This document shows, piece after piece, positions 1-8,338 of a stretch of DNA of 19,398 nucleotides. Source of the DNA: an uncultured Bacilli bacterium (GTDB lineage: Bacteria; Bacillota_I; Bacilli_A; ML615J-28; CAG-313); NCBI GenBank assembly GCA_934098295.1, contig CAKONV010000026.1:1-19398 (forward strand), in the 5' to 3' direction. A program made the translations under genes and the position numbers. The notes under the pieces were generated by a model, which did not search any database, was not told the origin of the DNA, and was given only the letters and a program-made list of their open reading frames with translations. How positions within the stretch are numbered: the stretch's first letter is position 1; each line of letters opens with the position of its first letter.

Positions 1-85
1 TTCTTAGCAATAAACGCACCGAAGATTACGCTTATGATTAAATTTTTTTAGGACATTTTGCAAAGTTATTGACAGTATTTTATAT

Positions 86-745
86 TTAAAAAAGTAATAT
101 TCCGCAAGCTAAACAAGCTTGAGCAATGACATAGGGAATCATTAAATAGAAATGAGCTTTCTTAAGAGGTTTAAAAAAAGCTGAATATACTAGAATTGTG
201 TCACTAATGATAAATAACAAAAAACCTAAAATTAAGAGAATGGCAGATTTATTTTTTGTGGCAACAAATAGAACAATACTAACAGAAAAACCTAATAATA
301 GAATAAAAGCATACAAAGAAGCACATACCGCAAGTTTATTCATATTCTTTTTTAGTTTTGGTTCTACTATATATGTCCAAATTAACATTAAAATGAATAT
401 TACAAGATATATATACCATCCAACTTTGAAAGAAAATAATTTTATCATTTGCGTTATATACAACAAATGACCAACAAAAAAACTAACACCACCAGCTGCA
501 AAAAGGCTCAATCTTCTTTTAAACATTAACAAAACATCACCTAGTAAGCCACAAAGAACAGCCATTATTAAAATAATATTTTTACTATTCATGATTGTTG
601 AATACACTATTACCATTGTTAATAAAGATAACATTATTAGAGGCTTCGTTAATGATTGTAATTTACTATTTTCTTTAAATGAAAATAGTAAATGAATCAT
701 TGATATTACAATATATACAAAAACACCTATTTCAATAATATACAT
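86..745 (-). CDS. YhhN/TMEM86-family membrane protein (putative lysoplasmalogenase)
   Basis: A 219-residue polytopic membrane protein with about eight hydrophobic segments. The family hallmarks are visible: TKP near residue 33, GLLGDVLLM at 66-74, and a G-x-x-x-FF-x-GH-x-x-Y segment at about 86-96. The conserved Asp and His in these segments are thought to be catalytic in the YhhN/TMEM86 family, whose characterised members hydrolyse the vinyl-ether bond of lysoplasmalogens at the membrane. Bacterial members are mostly untested, so the substrate here is inferred. The start ATG has an AAGGAAA ribosome site that overlaps the stop of the upstream gene, leaving only 12 bases between them. It is therefore the last gene of a three-gene operon with the DTGPKP membrane protein and the YfcE-type phosphodiesterase. 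Length is normal for the family. Confidence 0.8.
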   Translation of the reverse strand: MYIIEIGVFVYIVISMIHLLFSFKENSKLQSLTKPLIMLSLLTMVIVYSTIMNSKNIILIMAVLCGLLGDVLLMFKRRLSLFAAGGVSFFVGHLLYITQMIKLFSFKVGWYIYLVIFILMLIWTYIVEPKLKKNMNKLAVCASLYAFILLLGFSVSIVLFVATKNKSAILLILGFLLFIISDTILVYSAFFKPLKKAHFYLMIPYVIAQACLACGILLF

Positions 746-757
746 TTTATTGTTTCC

Positions 758-1579
758 TTAAATTAATGAAAATATTAAAAGACCAATCAAAAATGATAAC
801 ATGTTTGCTACAAAGGTATATAGAATTATACCTTTTTTACCCTTTTCACATCTTTCACATAATAATTTATAAAGAAGAGCCTCAATTACGAAAACTAATA
901 TTTCTATTAAAATGATGATAGGGAAAACATAAAATAAGAATTTACCATTATAATAAACATATACATTTAAACATATGTTTAATATTATTTGGGTAACAAC
1001 ATTAATTACACCAATAATGATTAAGGATTTTTTTGTAAATTTGAAAAGAATAGCTAATGATAATTCTATTAGAACTGTTAGTAATATTCTTACAATCAAT
1101 CCTATTACTTCTTTAGTGTAATTATAATTTTTCTTTAAACTTAGTGTAGCGTCAGTTTTATAATAACTAGCAAAAGCATATAAACTATACTTATCGCTAA
1201 TTGTTATTTGATCAGATATTTCGTCATATAAAATTACTTTGAAATCTTCAGGGGGGTAATATCCTATATGAATATTAATTTCTGTTGTATTTTTACTTAT
1301 TGTGGCTATATCAAATAAATGCTCACCATCCGCTAATTGTACTTTAGATAATAAGGTATCTAGGTTTTCAGTTTGTCTATGTTCATTTTCTATGTCATAG
1401 GCAATATGGGGACCATGATTTTCTTTAAAGAAAATAAGGCCTAAAATATAGTCACTTTTTTCTAAGTTAGTTATACTTATGTCAAGATATGGTTTGGGTC
1501 CTGTATCTGCTGATACTGGTAATACAAAAGCTAGAGTTGTAGCAATGAATAAAAATAAACTAATTATAATTTTTTTCAT
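758..1579 (-). CDS. Exported/membrane protein of unknown function, DTGPKP type
   Basis: A 273-residue protein with a clear signal peptide: a KK start, a hydrophobic core and a VSA cleavage site, giving a mature end DTGPKP at residues 25-30. Residues 25 to about 155 form an extracytoplasmic domain rich in beta-prone sequence. Four hydrophobic segments follow between about 158 and 273, with a C-R-CEKGKKG cytoplasmic loop. I recognise the DTGPKP beginning as common in unnamed Firmicutes membrane proteins, but know of no assigned function. The start is supported by AGAGGAAAC before the ATG. It lies 12 bases after the phosphodiesterase gene and 12 before the YhhN-family gene, so the three are probably co-transcribed. 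Confidence 0.7.
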   Translation of the reverse strand: MKKIIISLFLFIATTLAFVLPVSADTGPKPYLDISITNLEKSDYILGLIFFKENHGPHIAYDIENEHRQTENLDTLLSKVQLADGEHLFDIATISKNTTEINIHIGYYPPEDFKVILYDEISDQITISDKYSLYAFASYYKTDATLSLKKNYNYTKEVIGLIVRILLTVLIELSLAILFKFTKKSLIIIGVINVVTQIILNICLNVYVYYNGKFLFYVFPIIILIEILVFVIEALLYKLLCERCEKGKKGIILYTFVANMLSFLIGLLIFSLI

Positions 1580-1591
1580 TTTTGTTTCCTC

Positions 1592-2131
1592 TTAAATTTT
1601 ATATGTATCAATTATTGTTCCTTCTAAGTTTTTCCATAAGAATGTATCTTCTTCAATAATCATATAGCCATGATAGCCATCTTCTTTGGGTATTGATATT
1701 GAGCCACAATTCATATAATGACATTTTTCAGTTTTAAGATTTTTTTGAATATGTGTATGTCCACAAAGAAGAATATCATTAGGAGAAATGGGTGGTAGAT
1801 TATCCAAATTATATATATGACCATGTGTTAAAAATACTAAACATTTTTTTAAATCTAATATAGCATAATCAGCTAAAATAGGAAATTTAAGAACCATTTG
1901 ATCTACTTCACTATCACAGTTTCCACGAACGCTAATAATATTATTATATTCATTTAACATTCTTAAAACTTCTTTGGGATTATAATCTTTTGGTAAATCA
2001 TTACGGGGACCATGATATAAAATATCTCCTAATAAAAAGATACGATCAGGTTGTTCCTTATTTATTCTTTCAATTAATTTTTCACAATAATATTTAGATC
2101 CATGAATATCTGATGCAATAAGCCATCTCAT
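1592..2131 (-). CDS. YfcE/MJ0936-family metallophosphoesterase
   Basis: A 179-residue calcineurin-like phosphodiesterase of the short YfcE type. The metal-binding motifs are complete: D8-x-H10-G, GD at 35-36, GNCD at 70-73 (metal ligand N71), THGH at 102-105 and GHTH at 124-127. The family uses two divalent metals to hydrolyse phosphodiester model substrates; physiological substrates are generally unknown, and no signal or membrane segment is present, so it should be cytoplasmic. The ATG follows AAAGGAG at good spacing. It heads a three-gene minus-strand operon. The upstream gene (YitT) ends in a terminator, so a promoter should lie in 2132-2198, but I see no convincing -35/-10 pair there. 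Confidence 0.9.
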   Translation of the reverse strand: MRWLIASDIHGSKYYCEKLIERINKEQPDRIFLLGDILYHGPRNDLPKDYNPKEVLRMLNEYNNIISVRGNCDSEVDQMVLKFPILADYAILDLKKCLVFLTHGHIYNLDNLPPISPNDILLCGHTHIQKNLKTEKCHYMNCGSISIPKEDGYHGYMIIEEDTFLWKNLEGTIIDTYKI

Positions 2132-2198
2132 ATTTTTTCTCCTTTATTTTTTATATTTATTATTCACTTATACACTTTATTTTATCATAAAAAGAAAA

Positions 2199-2222
2199 AA
2201 GTATTACTTTTTAGCAATACTT
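2199..2222 (-). terminator. Intrinsic terminator of the yitT-like gene
   Basis: On the minus strand a 10-bp stem (AAGTATTGCT pairing with AGTAATACTT, one G-T wobble) with a four-A loop is followed by TTTTTTCTTTTT. The hairpin overlaps the last codons and the stop of the YitT-family gene, separating it from the phosphodiesterase operon downstream. Confidence 0.75.
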
Positions 2223-3163
2223 TTCGTTTCTTCTATCTTTACTTTTTTAACATGTCTTTTAAAATTGCCTACCATTTCATTAATTGATGTCATATAGGCA
2301 AAGGATCCCGGATATCTAGATAATAAATGTTGGAATTCAACTACTTGTCTTTTGTTAATTATGCAAATTAACAAAGAATGATTTTTATGAGTATACATTC
2401 CTTCAGCGTTTAACACTGTGGCATCATGTTTCAATTCTGTGATAATTGCTTTTGATAATTCTTCAGGATTATTGGTAACTACTTCAAACTTGATAGCTGC
2501 TTTAGAGCCTTTTAAAATCATATCAGAAACAACTGAGGTTGTAAAGCAGTAAACAATACAACAAATTACGGGTTCAAAATTGTATCCATAAACAAAATAA
2601 GAAACAACAGCTACACAAGCATTTACAATAAATATTATCCACATGAAATTATATTCCGGATGATATTTTTTTATTATTCTAGCAATATAATCACTACCAC
2701 CAGTTGAAGAATTGATTTTTAATGATACGCCATATATCCATCCATTAATAACACCAGCTACAATTGGAGCAAGAATTATAGATGACTTATTTAATACTTT
2801 TATAACTTCCCCGCTACTAGTTGTAATTTCTTCTAGTTTTGGTCCATAACAATATTTAGATATATCAATTACATTTTTATATAATATTATAAATAAAGAA
2901 AAAGATAAAACATAAATCATATTTTTCCATGCAAATTCTTTATCACATAAAATAAATGTAATAACAAATAAAGGAATATTTATAATAAGCGACATATATC
3001 CAACTGAAAAATTTAATTTATATTGAATAATTGTAGCTATACCATTTATACCTGCTGGAGCAAAAGGGTTAGGAAAAACAAACAATTGATAGTTAGTAGC
3101 ACCGATAAAACCCAAGAGTATTAAAAATAAAATTTCTATAACGTTTCTAAATGTTTTTTTCAT
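2204..3163 (-). CDS. YitT-family membrane protein (DUF161 + DUF2179)
   Basis: A 319-residue protein. The N-terminal part, to about residue 215, has five to six membrane segments with the PFAPAGINGIATI stretch near residues 32-44 and SSTGGSDYIA near 153-162, both characteristic of the YitT family. The C-terminal domain (about 222-300), beginning KFEVVTNNPEEL, is a soluble DUF2179 domain resembling small-ligand-binding folds. Many bacilli carry several paralogues and the transported or sensed molecule is not known. The ATG lacks a close ribosome site: the nearest AAAGG lies about 25 bases upstream, and the intervening frame is open but has no ATG, GTG or TTG. A promoter and terminator bracket it as a single-gene unit. 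Confidence 0.88.
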   Translation of the reverse strand: MKKTFRNVIEILFLILLGFIGATNYQLFVFPNPFAPAGINGIATIIQYKLNFSVGYMSLIINIPLFVITFILCDKEFAWKNMIYVLSFSLFIILYKNVIDISKYCYGPKLEEITTSSGEVIKVLNKSSIILAPIVAGVINGWIYGVSLKINSSTGGSDYIARIIKKYHPEYNFMWIIFIVNACVAVVSYFVYGYNFEPVICCIVYCFTTSVVSDMILKGSKAAIKFEVVTNNPEELSKAIITELKHDATVLNAEGMYTHKNHSLLICIINKRQVVEFQHLLSRYPGSFAYMTSINEMVGNFKRHVKKVKIEETKSIAKK

Positions 3164-3185
3164 ATATATTTTTAAGTGTATTTTT

Positions 3186-3239
3186 ATTACCTTTCATTAT
3201 CTTTGGTAATATTCTATCAAAAAAATATATATTTCTCAA
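3186..3239 (-). promoter_or_regulatory. Sigma-A promoter of the yitT-like gene with leader inverted repeat
   Basis: On the minus strand TTGAGA (3239-3234) and TAGAAT (3216-3211) are 17 bases apart, a good housekeeping promoter. Immediately after the -10 box lies ATTACC...GGTAAT (3210-3186), an inverted repeat with a 13-base centre. It covers the likely transcription start and the only AAAGG Shine-Dalgarno-like sequence in the leader. It could be an operator or a weak leader hairpin. Confidence 0.6.
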
Positions 3240-3266
3240 GTTAAATAATTAACTTTTTATATGTGT

Positions 3267-4073
3267 TTAAATTCTAGGAATAAACTTGTCTTTAAATACT
3301 TGTTTTTTTCTATTTGATATAAGCATACTAAATAAGAAAACAACATTTCCTATAACACAAATTAAAATATCATCTAAAGTATCATACAAACCGATATCTA
3401 AATAACCATTAATTACTAGTTCTTTTCCAGAACCATAATAAATTACAGTCTTTGTTATATCATATACATTAAATACTGTATCATGGTTGCCAGTAAAATA
3501 ATATGTTTTAAAACTATTTATAATCATATCTTCTTGCATATCACAATTAAATAATGTCGTTCCTAGATATTCAATCATTTCCCACAAGGCGGCAATTGTT
3601 ATGCTAAACATTATTCCACATGTAAGATATATATAAAATGATTTTTCATCTGTTAGACCTATAAATTTCTCCGCGAGAATATAACCAAGGCAAGCAAACA
3701 TAAATCCTGATAACCCATGAAGAAGTGTATCCCAATTAGGAAAAATAGTATAAAAGTTATAGGCAGGTCCCAAAATAAAACCACCAAGCATGATAAATAA
3801 AATCATACTGATTAATGGTGTCGGTAACACAATTTTTAATAAATATTCGACTACTAAAACAAGGGGTCCCATGATTAAACCGCAAAATAGAGCTAATAGC
3901 ATATTACGAAATGATTTTTTTATTAAGAAGTAAACTGCAGAAATTATCGATATTCCTAAGAATATATTAGCGATAAAGCGAAAAGCTTTATTGCTAATAT
4001 ATCTATTTTTTATATAATTTATGATTTCATTAAAAACTGATGTTTTATTTTCGTTCCAAAGATTGTTGTCCAT
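3267..4073 (-). CDS. YjdF/DUF2238-like membrane protein
   Basis: A 268-residue protein with about six membrane segments. Three motifs recall the YjdF/DUF2238 membrane family: W114-D-x-x-LH-G-x-SG, A-L-WEMIEY at 162-169, and YDTLDDI at 230-236, the last just before the final membrane segment. The clustered His, Glu and Asp within membrane segments suggest a metal- or lipid-related active site, but the family has no established biochemical role that I know of. A large loop (about 171-228, FNCDMQED... to GYLDIG) separates the second and third motifs. It begins 8 bases after the TerB-like gene, with TAGGA at 7 bases from the ATG, so it is the last gene of the ABC-exporter operon. Confidence 0.65.
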   Translation of the reverse strand: MDNNLWNENKTSVFNEIINYIKNRYISNKAFRFIANIFLGISIISAVYFLIKKSFRNMLLALFCGLIMGPLVLVVEYLLKIVLPTPLISMILFIMLGGFILGPAYNFYTIFPNWDTLLHGLSGFMFACLGYILAEKFIGLTDEKSFYIYLTCGIMFSITIAALWEMIEYLGTTLFNCDMQEDMIINSFKTYYFTGNHDTVFNVYDITKTVIYYGSGKELVINGYLDIGLYDTLDDILICVIGNVVFLFSMLISNRKKQVFKDKFIPRI

Positions 4074-4081
4074 AGTTATTC

Positions 4082-4540
4082 CTATAATAAATGTCTTAAG
4101 TATCTTTTTTCTTTTAAACTAATCTTTCCATCAACTGAAAGAACACATAAACTTAAAACTAGAATATCGTTTTTTAAATCTTCATCTAACATTCCGCAAA
4201 TTGTTAGCATATCTTTATTTACTTCTTTTAATTTTTGTTTACCTTCTTTATCTTTCTTAAATGATTCCTTTATGCTCATATAATCAAAATCATCGCCAAA
4301 AGCTCTAATTAATGATGGATATATTAATAAATATTCTTTTTCATTTATAGTTCCATCAGCAACAACTGCGCCAATAACAAACGATACATAAGTAGTAATA
4401 GGGTCAATTCCTGGTAAATCTAATTCTTTTAACTTAAGTAATACTTTAGCAGAACAAGTCGTTATTAATGTTGTATATTCTACAAGGCTCAATTTTTCGT
4501 ATTTCTTACAAATTTTATTCATTTCTAATAAATTTATCAT
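4082..4540 (-). CDS. TerB-like helical protein
   Basis: A 152-residue, apparently all-helical soluble protein. Two copies of the TerB-like signature are visible: ADGTINEKEY at 61-70 and VDGKISLKEKRYL at 136-148, each with a hydrophobic helix before the D-G-x-I turn and an acidic/basic helix after it. In TerB-like proteins these turns bind divalent metal or sit under the membrane as part of signalling assemblies; that role is family knowledge, not visible here. A strong AGGAGG lies 8 bases before the ATG and overlaps the region after the permease stop (13-base gap), so it is translated as part of the exporter operon. It could instead be an accessory subunit of the transporter. Confidence 0.6.
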   Translation of the reverse strand: MINLLEMNKICKKYEKLSLVEYTTLITTCSAKVLLKLKELDLPGIDPITTYVSFVIGAVVADGTINEKEYLLIYPSLIRAFGDDFDYMSIKESFKKDKEGKQKLKEVNKDMLTICGMLDEDLKNDILVLSLCVLSVDGKISLKEKRYLRHLL

Positions 4541-4553
4541 TTGATTTTCCTCC

Positions 4554-6380
4554 TTATAGTGGTAAATCTTTCTTTATAAATTTAGTTGATCCAACAATAT
4601 ATCCTGCTAACCCTAAAGCAAATAATATTACTAATTTATAGATGAAATATCCCGTACCATCTACTATAGAAATTACATCAAATAATGTGATAACTGTAAC
4701 ATAGTTAAATGCATTCAAAGCATCAAGTCTAATAACTGATGGGATAATCTCACTTCCGAATAGTCCTAACATAGCAGCAACTAAAGCGAAAATACTTAAA
4801 CCACCACCAATTGACATTGCTCTCTTACTTCTATCAAACCAACATGAAGTAAAGAAACATAAACCTGATAAAGCAAATAATACTAAGAAAGCACCAACAT
4901 TCAATAATACAAATTTACCAAACGTTAAAGTAATATCTTTACTTACAAAGCATAGACAAATACCACCAGTAATTGTTGTTAAGGTGAACATTGCTAATAC
5001 TGATAAAATTAAATATAAGCTTTGTGTAAATACAATTGTTTTTCTCTTTGTTGAAGTAGATAATATATAAGCCATAGAACCGCTATCTACTTGACCAGCA
5101 ATTAAGTTAATTGAAGTCATAATAACATATATAATTGGTAAAAGTAATCCAGCAAGTTTATAGAAAATATCACCAACAATCAAACTATATAAATCTAATT
5201 GGCCAACTTCTTCTAATGCTTCTGATACTTCTTGTGGAAGAGATGATAATAGGCTGCTTGTAATATCTTTTGTTAATTCATCACTCTTTAAAGCTATTTG
5301 TTTTTCATATTCTTCTTTTGTTATGTTGCCATCAGCATAATCTTTTTCAATTTGTTCAACTTCATATTCATATAGATTACGATAAGTAATAACACAAGTT
5401 TTTGCCATATCTAAAGTAGATTTATATGTATAACCGAAACTATCATATTTTTCTTTAGTAACACCAAATGATGATAGTTGATCTAGTACTAATTTTACAT
5501 TTTCTTCATTAGTTAAATTGCTAGCAATAAATATACTTGAAGCATCTGTTGCTCGATCAAGGCGATAAGTTTCTCTTTCTTTGCCACTTAAATATTTGTC
5601 TACATCACCTAACATAATATGACTAACTATACTTGTTACATCATAATCACTTGGAATTTTTTCACCAACATTAGTGTACATATCATTAAACATACCATTA
5701 GGATTTATAGAGAACATTACCATACCAAACATTTCTTTAAACTCATTGCTGTTTTCATCATAATTACTAGAAAGAGCTAGTGCTTTAGCTTTAACGTATT
5801 CTTGTAAATCATTGCAACTTGCTGTATAAGATGCAACTCCTAATGTTTCTTCAGTACATGGGTTATTTTTATGCCATTCTGTCATTGCTTCTTTATATGC
5901 TTCTTCATCACCAAAATCATTATATTTAGGCATTTCTAAAATCCAATTATTGTAACTTTCTAAGAAAAGTTTAGCAGTGCTATTATTAGCTGCAGGTTTA
6001 GTTGCATACCAACTATTAAAACTTTTCATAAATTCTTCATTATTTGAATAATTTGATTCTTTAGGCATCATTGCATCCCAAATTTTGAATAGCATATAAT
6101 ATTGCATACCATCTGATGTGTTTTTTGCAAAGAATGTATCAAAATTTTCTAAACCATCAACATCTATTTTATAATAATTTACGGCTTTTTTCTCAATTGA
6201 TGAGTCTATTTCCTTTACTATTATTGTATCTTGAATAGCGTTTTTAGTATCTCCTATTCCTCCACTACCACTTATAATCATAACACATGCTAGCATGAAG
6301 CATTCTGCAAAAGCTATTATAGCCCACATCATACCATTAGCCTTACATGATTGTTTAAACAAAGCCTTACTGAACATCAT
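4554..6380 (-). CDS. ABC-2 type transporter permease with large external domain
   Basis: A 608-residue permease. One membrane segment near residues 16-38 is followed by about 360 extracytoplasmic residues, then a block of five to six membrane segments from about 400 to 600 (starting LLLPIIYVIMTSINLIAGQ). The loop motif SGSMAYILSTSTKRKTIV is typical of ABC-2 exporters. The external domain is rich in Asn, Asp, Lys and Tyr and contains repeated short W-x-x-x-x-P motifs (near FNSWYATKP, NNWILEMP and EWHKNNP). The start has AGGAGG 6 bases from the first ATG and overlaps the end of the preceding ATPase gene by 14 bases. A single permease with two different ATPases implies a permease homodimer served by an ATPase heterodimer, or two alternative ATPases. 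Substrate unknown; export of a peptide or drug is inference. Confidence 0.85.
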   Translation of the reverse strand: MMFSKALFKQSCKANGMMWAIIAFAECFMLACVMIISGSGGIGDTKNAIQDTIIVKEIDSSIEKKAVNYYKIDVDGLENFDTFFAKNTSDGMQYYMLFKIWDAMMPKESNYSNNEEFMKSFNSWYATKPAANNSTAKLFLESYNNWILEMPKYNDFGDEEAYKEAMTEWHKNNPCTEETLGVASYTASCNDLQEYVKAKALALSSNYDENSNEFKEMFGMVMFSINPNGMFNDMYTNVGEKIPSDYDVTSIVSHIMLGDVDKYLSGKERETYRLDRATDASSIFIASNLTNEENVKLVLDQLSSFGVTKEKYDSFGYTYKSTLDMAKTCVITYRNLYEYEVEQIEKDYADGNITKEEYEKQIALKSDELTKDITSSLLSSLPQEVSEALEEVGQLDLYSLIVGDIFYKLAGLLLPIIYVIMTSINLIAGQVDSGSMAYILSTSTKRKTIVFTQSLYLILSVLAMFTLTTITGGICLCFVSKDITLTFGKFVLLNVGAFLVLFALSGLCFFTSCWFDRSKRAMSIGGGLSIFALVAAMLGLFGSEIIPSVIRLDALNAFNYVTVITLFDVISIVDGTGYFIYKLVILFALGLAGYIVGSTKFIKKDLPL

Positions 6381-7278
6381 TATTTTCCTCCTTGGTTACA
6401 AATTCTCTTTTAAAATGTTTTTCTAATGTATAAGGTATTTCGGATAAAAATTTTACATCGTAATTACTTATTTCTTTTAGTAATTCTTCTGTTTTATTAA
6501 CATCTATTTGAATAGTTACTTGATTGTAAATATCTTGCTTTCTTGTGATTTTGTAATTAGTTTTTAAGAACTTTTCATAATCAGCATGGCTATTAAATTC
6601 TATTTTAAAATCTTTAATTGGCCAATTATGGATTTCATTCATATTAGCAATATCTACAATATGACCATTATTGATTAAGGCTACTCGATCACAGGTTGTT
6701 TCTAATTCTTCAAACATGTGACTACTCATAAAAATTGTTTTTCCCTTTTCATGTTCTTTTTTTATGATATCTAGGAAAGTTACACGCATTAAAGGGTCCA
6801 ATCCAGTTGTTGGTTCATCTAAGATAATAATTGGTGCATCTTTCATTAAAGCTGCAACTAGTGCCGTTTTTTGTTTCATACCTTTGCTCATTCGCTTTAA
6901 CGATGCCCTTGGGTCTAATTGTAGTCGTTCAATAAGTTCATTAGCATATGACATATCTTTTAAGCCTAAAAAATCAGCTTGTGATTTTAAAAACTCTGTT
7001 CCTGTCTTTAAATCAGGAAAAGCAATTTCACCAGGAACATAACCAATTAGAGAGGCAATTTCGCTTGCATGTTCCCAACTTGACATACCATTTACATATA
7101 CACAACCTTTTGTTGGTTTTAAAAAGCCTAAAATGTTTCTAATTGTTGTTGTTTTTCCACTACCATTAGTTCCAACAAATCCAACCATTTCACCTTTTTC
7201 GATTGTTAAATTTATGTCAAATATACCTTGATTATTTCCATAATCTTTTGTTAAATCTTTGATTTCAATTATACTCAT
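6367..7278 (-). CDS. ABC transporter ATP-binding protein (second of pair)
   Basis: A 303-residue ATPase. Walker A is GTNGSGKTT at 36-44, the signature is MSKGMKQK at 130-137 (a common deviation from LSGGQ in this exporter subfamily), Walker B is IIILDE at 150-155, and the H-loop His is 187 (MSSHMF). About 80 residues follow the ATPase core, ending in LEKHFKREF, the usual C-terminal extension of the CcmA/YhaQ-like exporters. The start ATG overlaps the stop of the first ATPase as ATGA and has AAGGAGG at 7 bases, so the two are translationally coupled. It probably energises the downstream ABC-2 permease together with its partner. Confidence 0.93.
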   Translation of the reverse strand: MSIIEIKDLTKDYGNNQGIFDINLTIEKGEMVGFVGTNGSGKTTTIRNILGFLKPTKGCVYVNGMSSWEHASEIASLIGYVPGEIAFPDLKTGTEFLKSQADFLGLKDMSYANELIERLQLDPRASLKRMSKGMKQKTALVAALMKDAPIIILDEPTTGLDPLMRVTFLDIIKKEHEKGKTIFMSSHMFEELETTCDRVALINNGHIVDIANMNEIHNWPIKDFKIEFNSHADYEKFLKTNYKITRKQDIYNQVTIQIDVNKTEELLKEISNYDVKFLSEIPYTLEKHFKREFVTKEENNDVQ

Positions 7279-8225
7279 TTAATAGCCTCCTTAAAATCTT
7301 TATCTTCTTTATAAAATTTCATGAAATACTCTTCTAGTGATTCTCTTTTATTACTAAATTTTGTTACATTGTATTTTTTTAAAATTTGTAAGAAAGCATT
7401 CAAATCTTCATCTTCAAGTGATAAATTAATGATTCCTTGTTTATAATCAGTATTATCTATTTTTAAACTATTAATTTTTGATGATTCCTTTAAGAAAGTA
7501 TCTATTTTATCTGTTTCTTCTAATTCTATTGTATATTTTTTTAGTGATGCATGTTTTAATTCATCAGCTATAAAAGATGATACAATTTTTCCATCCTTTA
7601 TGATGGCTATTCTATCGCATGTTGAATCTATTTCTGAAAATATATGACTTGATAATAGAATAGTTTTCCCTTCAGCTTTTTTCTTATGAATAAGATTTAC
7701 GAACACCTCTTGCATCAAAGGGTCTAATCCACTTGTGGGTTCGTCAAGAATTAATACATCAGGGTCATTCATAAAAGCTGTTACGACTGCTAATTTTCTC
7801 TTAACGCCAAGACTCATTCTTTTAGTATCTGTTTTTAAAGACACTTCATCTAGTTGGAATAAATCTAACATTTCTTTTAACATTGCATCATTTTTAACGC
7901 CTTGTAATGATTGCATCATTCTAATAAATTCTTCACCAGTTAAACCCGCTGGCAAAGCAATTTCACCAGGAATATAACCGACATTAGATAAAATTTGATA
8001 ATAGTTATTGAAAGTTTCTTTTCCAAATATCTTTGTGCTACCACTATCTGGTTTTGAGAATCCCATTAAATGTCTAATAGTAGTTGATTTCCCAGCACCA
8101 TTAGGCCCTAAGAAGCCAAAAACTTCACCTTTTCTTACATGGATACTAACATCAAAAACGCCCCTACCACTTCCATAGTCTTTTGTTAAATTACAAATAT
8201 CTATAATGTTTTGTTCATTTTCCAT
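7275..8225 (-). CDS. ABC transporter ATP-binding protein (first of pair)
   Basis: A 316-residue ATPase with Walker A GPNGAGKST at 40-48, signature RMSLGVKRK at 136-144, Walker B VLILDE at 157-162 and H-loop His 194 (LSSHIF). It has the same C-terminal extension as the next gene (SLEEYFMKFYKE), so the pair arose by duplication. The ATG has AAAGGA about 11 bases upstream. It is the first gene of the exporter operon and lies back to back with a TetR regulator, 134 bases apart, which makes TetR control of export likely. The ATGA overlap with the next ATPase indicates coupled translation. Confidence 0.93.
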   Translation of the reverse strand: MENEQNIIDICNLTKDYGSGRGVFDVSIHVRKGEVFGFLGPNGAGKSTTIRHLMGFSKPDSGSTKIFGKETFNNYYQILSNVGYIPGEIALPAGLTGEEFIRMMQSLQGVKNDAMLKEMLDLFQLDEVSLKTDTKRMSLGVKRKLAVVTAFMNDPDVLILDEPTSGLDPLMQEVFVNLIHKKKAEGKTILLSSHIFSEIDSTCDRIAIIKDGKIVSSFIADELKHASLKKYTIELEETDKIDTFLKESSKINSLKIDNTDYKQGIINLSLEDEDLNAFLQILKKYNVTKFSNKRESLEEYFMKFYKEDKDFKEAIK

Positions 8226-8253
8226 TGGTTTTCTTATCCTTTCTATAAAATGA

Positions 8254-8282
8254 TTGACTTTTTTTCGTATCTATAGTATAAT
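8254..8282 (+). promoter_or_regulatory. Promoter of the tetR-family gene
   Basis: TTGACT (8254-8259) and TATAAT (8277-8282) are separated by 17 bases, an almost consensus sigma-A promoter. Transcription would start near 8289, giving a leader of about 70 bases to the ATG at 8360. Confidence 0.85.
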
Positions 8283-8303
8283 ACAATTGATAAAAAAAGC
8301 AAA
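8275..8303 (-). promoter_or_regulatory. Probable promoter of the ABC exporter operon
   Basis: On the minus strand TATACT (8280-8275) lies 16-17 bases after TTTGCT/TTGCTT (near 8303-8297). The -10 overlaps the -10 of the divergent tetR promoter, so the two polymerases would compete. The -35 match is poor, which fits a promoter that needs or escapes a regulator. Confidence 0.5.
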
Positions 8304-8320
8304 GGACAAAAATCAATCTA

Positions 8321-8338
8321 TTGTTTAAATTTAGACAA
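8321..8338. promoter_or_regulatory. Candidate TetR operator, 18-bp palindrome
   Basis: TTGTTTAAATTTAGACAA is symmetric except for one base pair (T/G at positions 5 and 14). It lies in the intergenic space between the divergent promoters and the tetR start, inside the tetR leader. A half-like copy, CTGTTTAAAT, overlaps the tetR start region at 8350-8359. Size and symmetry fit a TetR-dimer site; binding is inference. Confidence 0.5.

Noticed and set aside
1..85. Gene or structured RNA at the left edge
   Set aside because: No frame, stem or promoter stands out in the 85 bases.
198..470. Plus-strand 90-codon open frame opposite the YhhN-family gene
   Set aside because: It is antisense to a well-supported membrane protein, with no ribosome site or family signal.
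3240..3253. GTTAA/TTAAC hairpin as terminator of the exporter operon
   Set aside because: The stem is only 5 bp of A/T pairs and it overlaps the area just upstream of the yitT-like promoter.
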